A stretch of DNA of 15,956 nt from positions 1 through 15,956 of the forward strand of contig JAOXYB010025569.1 of the NCBI GenBank assembly GCA_028565635.1. Direction: 5' to 3'. This document shows positions 8,312 through 15,956 of this stretch, in pieces. Position numbers and translations under genes: made by a program. How positions within the stretch are numbered: the first letter of the stretch is position 1; each line of letters opens with the position of its first letter. The notes beneath the pieces are model-generated. The model was not told the DNA's origin. It worked only from the letters and a program-made list of their open reading frames with translations, and made no database searches. This DNA is from Phoronis ovalis (taxonomy: Eukaryota > Phoronida > Phoronidae).

Positions 8312-8318
8312 GGTATGT
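8312..8318 (+). promoter_or_regulatory. candidate 5' splice donor of a WDR47 untranslated exon
   Basis: AG|GTATGT is the strongest donor-like site I found on the plus strand between the EEFSEC 5' end and the WDR47 acceptor at 8987. An untranslated first exon ending at 8312 would give an intron of about 675 bases. This is inference; the true first exon may lie elsewhere. Confidence 0.3.
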
Positions 8319-8454
8319 GTAATTTTCTAACACTATAGAACACAAGAAGTTATGAAAAGCATCACTGTGTACGTTTGACAGTTAACAAAAATAGTTGACA
8401 ATTTTTGCCTATTCATAATAAAATATTAATTATTATAATGTGTTCAATATATAG

Positions 8455-8760
8455 CCTCAAGGAGTCAAGCTAGGGATCAGGCAGCATCGTGTCAGGTGTA
8501 GTTGTTATAAATTTGACTTCGATAGGTGTTTGTCCTACAGGGTGCCCTACATAGGCTACAATGCAACCGCAGAACACATGTTCGCGCCAACTATATATAC
8601 CGGCAACTACCATATTATTGACAAGTATTTGTAACTGTTGCAGTATTAATTTCTGATTGCAGAACACGCTCACAGGTCCTGAAGTTTTCGGAATTAACTA
8701 TTTGTTTCACGCATATACTTGGCGTACGCCCCTTACATGAGGTTGTACTGGTTACTGCAG
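8455..8760. other. GC-richer island, unassigned
   Basis: By hand count about 43% G+C over 8461-8760, against 18% in the preceding 60 bases. The plus strand is open for 59 codons (8455-8631, ending NYHIIDKYL) and the minus strand for 67 codons (8673-8470). It includes TTCGCGCCAA followed by TATATATA, a 9-base direct repeat GCAGAACAC (8569 and 8659), and the palindrome GGCGTACGCC (8721-8730). It could be a decayed coding fragment, a regulatory island or a noncoding exon. I recognise no family. Confidence 0.35.
8581..8599. promoter_or_regulatory. E2F-like site adjacent to TATA-like run
   Basis: TTCGCGCCAA (8581-8590) reads TTGGCGCGAA on the minus strand, a good E2F/DP-type match. TATATATA follows at 8592-8599. 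The pair would make a plausible core promoter for transcription toward WDR47, but nothing in the sequence proves it. Confidence 0.25.
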
Positions 8761-8987
8761 CTACAAATGACTGCTGATAATAATACTTCTAGTATTAATT
8801 GTGACATTCTTATCATATTCCACAGCTGTTGATGCCTACGAAATATTAATAATGATTTAATAATGATATGCCAAGGATTCCCTAGTATGACATCTGGATT
8901 TATGATGATGAATGATGGCGAGTTCTAATATTTAAATCAAAATGGTTTACTTTGTCATGTTAGCAGACTAAGTGTGTTTTTTTTCAG

Positions 8988-9000
8988 GTTCAGAAGCATC
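8988..9000 (+). other. WDR47: WDR47 5' untranslated bases of the first coding exon
   Basis: The tract gtgttttttttcag ends at 8987 and is a textbook acceptor. The 13 bases that follow, GTTCAGAAGCATC, lead straight into the ATG. WDR47 therefore has at least one upstream untranslated exon. Confidence 0.7.
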
Positions 9001-15769
<6,769 letters not shown>

Positions 15770-15956
15770 TAGTATTTATATGAATATTGCCTAAATATTG
15801 CTGACCATTACTGTGTAACAATCAGATGACCACTACCATTGTATGTGAGTCAGATCCGCATATTTATCACTGTTTTGTATGTAAATGTATCCATAAGTTG
15901 ATATCTCAGTGTTGCTATGTAAAGGCAGTTCAGCTGAAAATGATAGTGACAGTGGT
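15770..15956 (+). other. WDR47: WDR47 3' untranslated region (start; runs off window)
   Basis: The 187 bases after the TAG contain no AATAAA or ATTAAA, so the transcript probably continues past the window end. No coding frame of note. Confidence 0.7.

Larger units (their letters stand above)
7952..8987. other. divergent intergenic/promoter region between EEFSEC and WDR47
   Basis: About 1 kb between the EEFSEC 5' end (minus) and the WDR47 coding-exon acceptor (plus). It must hold the EEFSEC promoter and, since an acceptor precedes the WDR47 start codon, at least the end of a WDR47 5' intron, possibly its first exon and promoter. Visible in it: CpG-bearing sequence with an NRF-1-like site near 7995, an AT-only inverted repeat at 8065-8105, a strong donor-like AG|GTATGT at 8312, and a GC-richer island at about 8455-8760. 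Confidence 0.6.

Noticed and set aside
8974-9000. Earlier in-frame ATG for WDR47 at 8974
   Set aside because: It lies inside a long T tract ending in CAG, a clear splice acceptor; the resulting MFFFRFRSI leader is translated pyrimidine tract. The ATG at 9001 matches the family.

Overview
The window is animal nuclear DNA: AT-rich, with genes split into short exons by GT-AG introns of roughly 150 to 1300 bases, and with proteins of clear metazoan families. Compact introns and moderate divergence from the human proteins as I remember them suggest an invertebrate. An intact selenocysteine elongation factor implies a lineage that still makes selenoproteins. I cannot name the phylum from this sequence.

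There are three protein-coding genes. (1) Bases 1 to about 3,870, plus strand: the last seven coding exons of PSMD5 (S5b), a HEAT/ARM-repeat chaperone for assembly of the 19S proteasome base. Its first ~100 residues lie upstream of the window. (2) Bases 4,135 to 7,876 (possibly 7,951), minus strand: a complete seven-exon EEFSEC (eEFSec/SelB), 577 residues from the preferred start. (3) Bases 9,001 to 15,769, plus strand: a complete eight-coding-exon WDR47 (nemitin), 935 residues, with LisH and CTLH domains at the N-terminus, a coiled coil in the middle and a seven-blade WD40 propeller at the C-terminus. A 5' untranslated exon lies upstream of its acceptor at 8,987.

PSMD5 and EEFSEC converge tail to tail with 357 bases between stop codons. 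EEFSEC and WDR47 diverge head to head across about 1 kb that holds an NRF-1-like site, an E2F-like site next to a TATA-like run, and a GC-richer island of about 300 bases. I see no functional link between the three products (proteasome assembly, selenoprotein translation, microtubule-linked neuronal scaffold). They look like ordinary neighbouring housekeeping or neuronal genes.

Every splice junction given below was placed by GT/AG position, reading phase and agreement with the protein family. All three reading frames stay open through every junction. I found no tRNA, rRNA, CRISPR array or recognisable transposon. The points most worth a second look are the in-frame tandem acceptors before the last WDR47 exon, the match between WDR47 exons and propeller blades, a possible frame-shifting cryptic exon beside a hairpin in a PSMD5 intron, the two candidate EEFSEC start codons, and the unexplained island in the divergent promoter region. 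I did not find a new biological system here.
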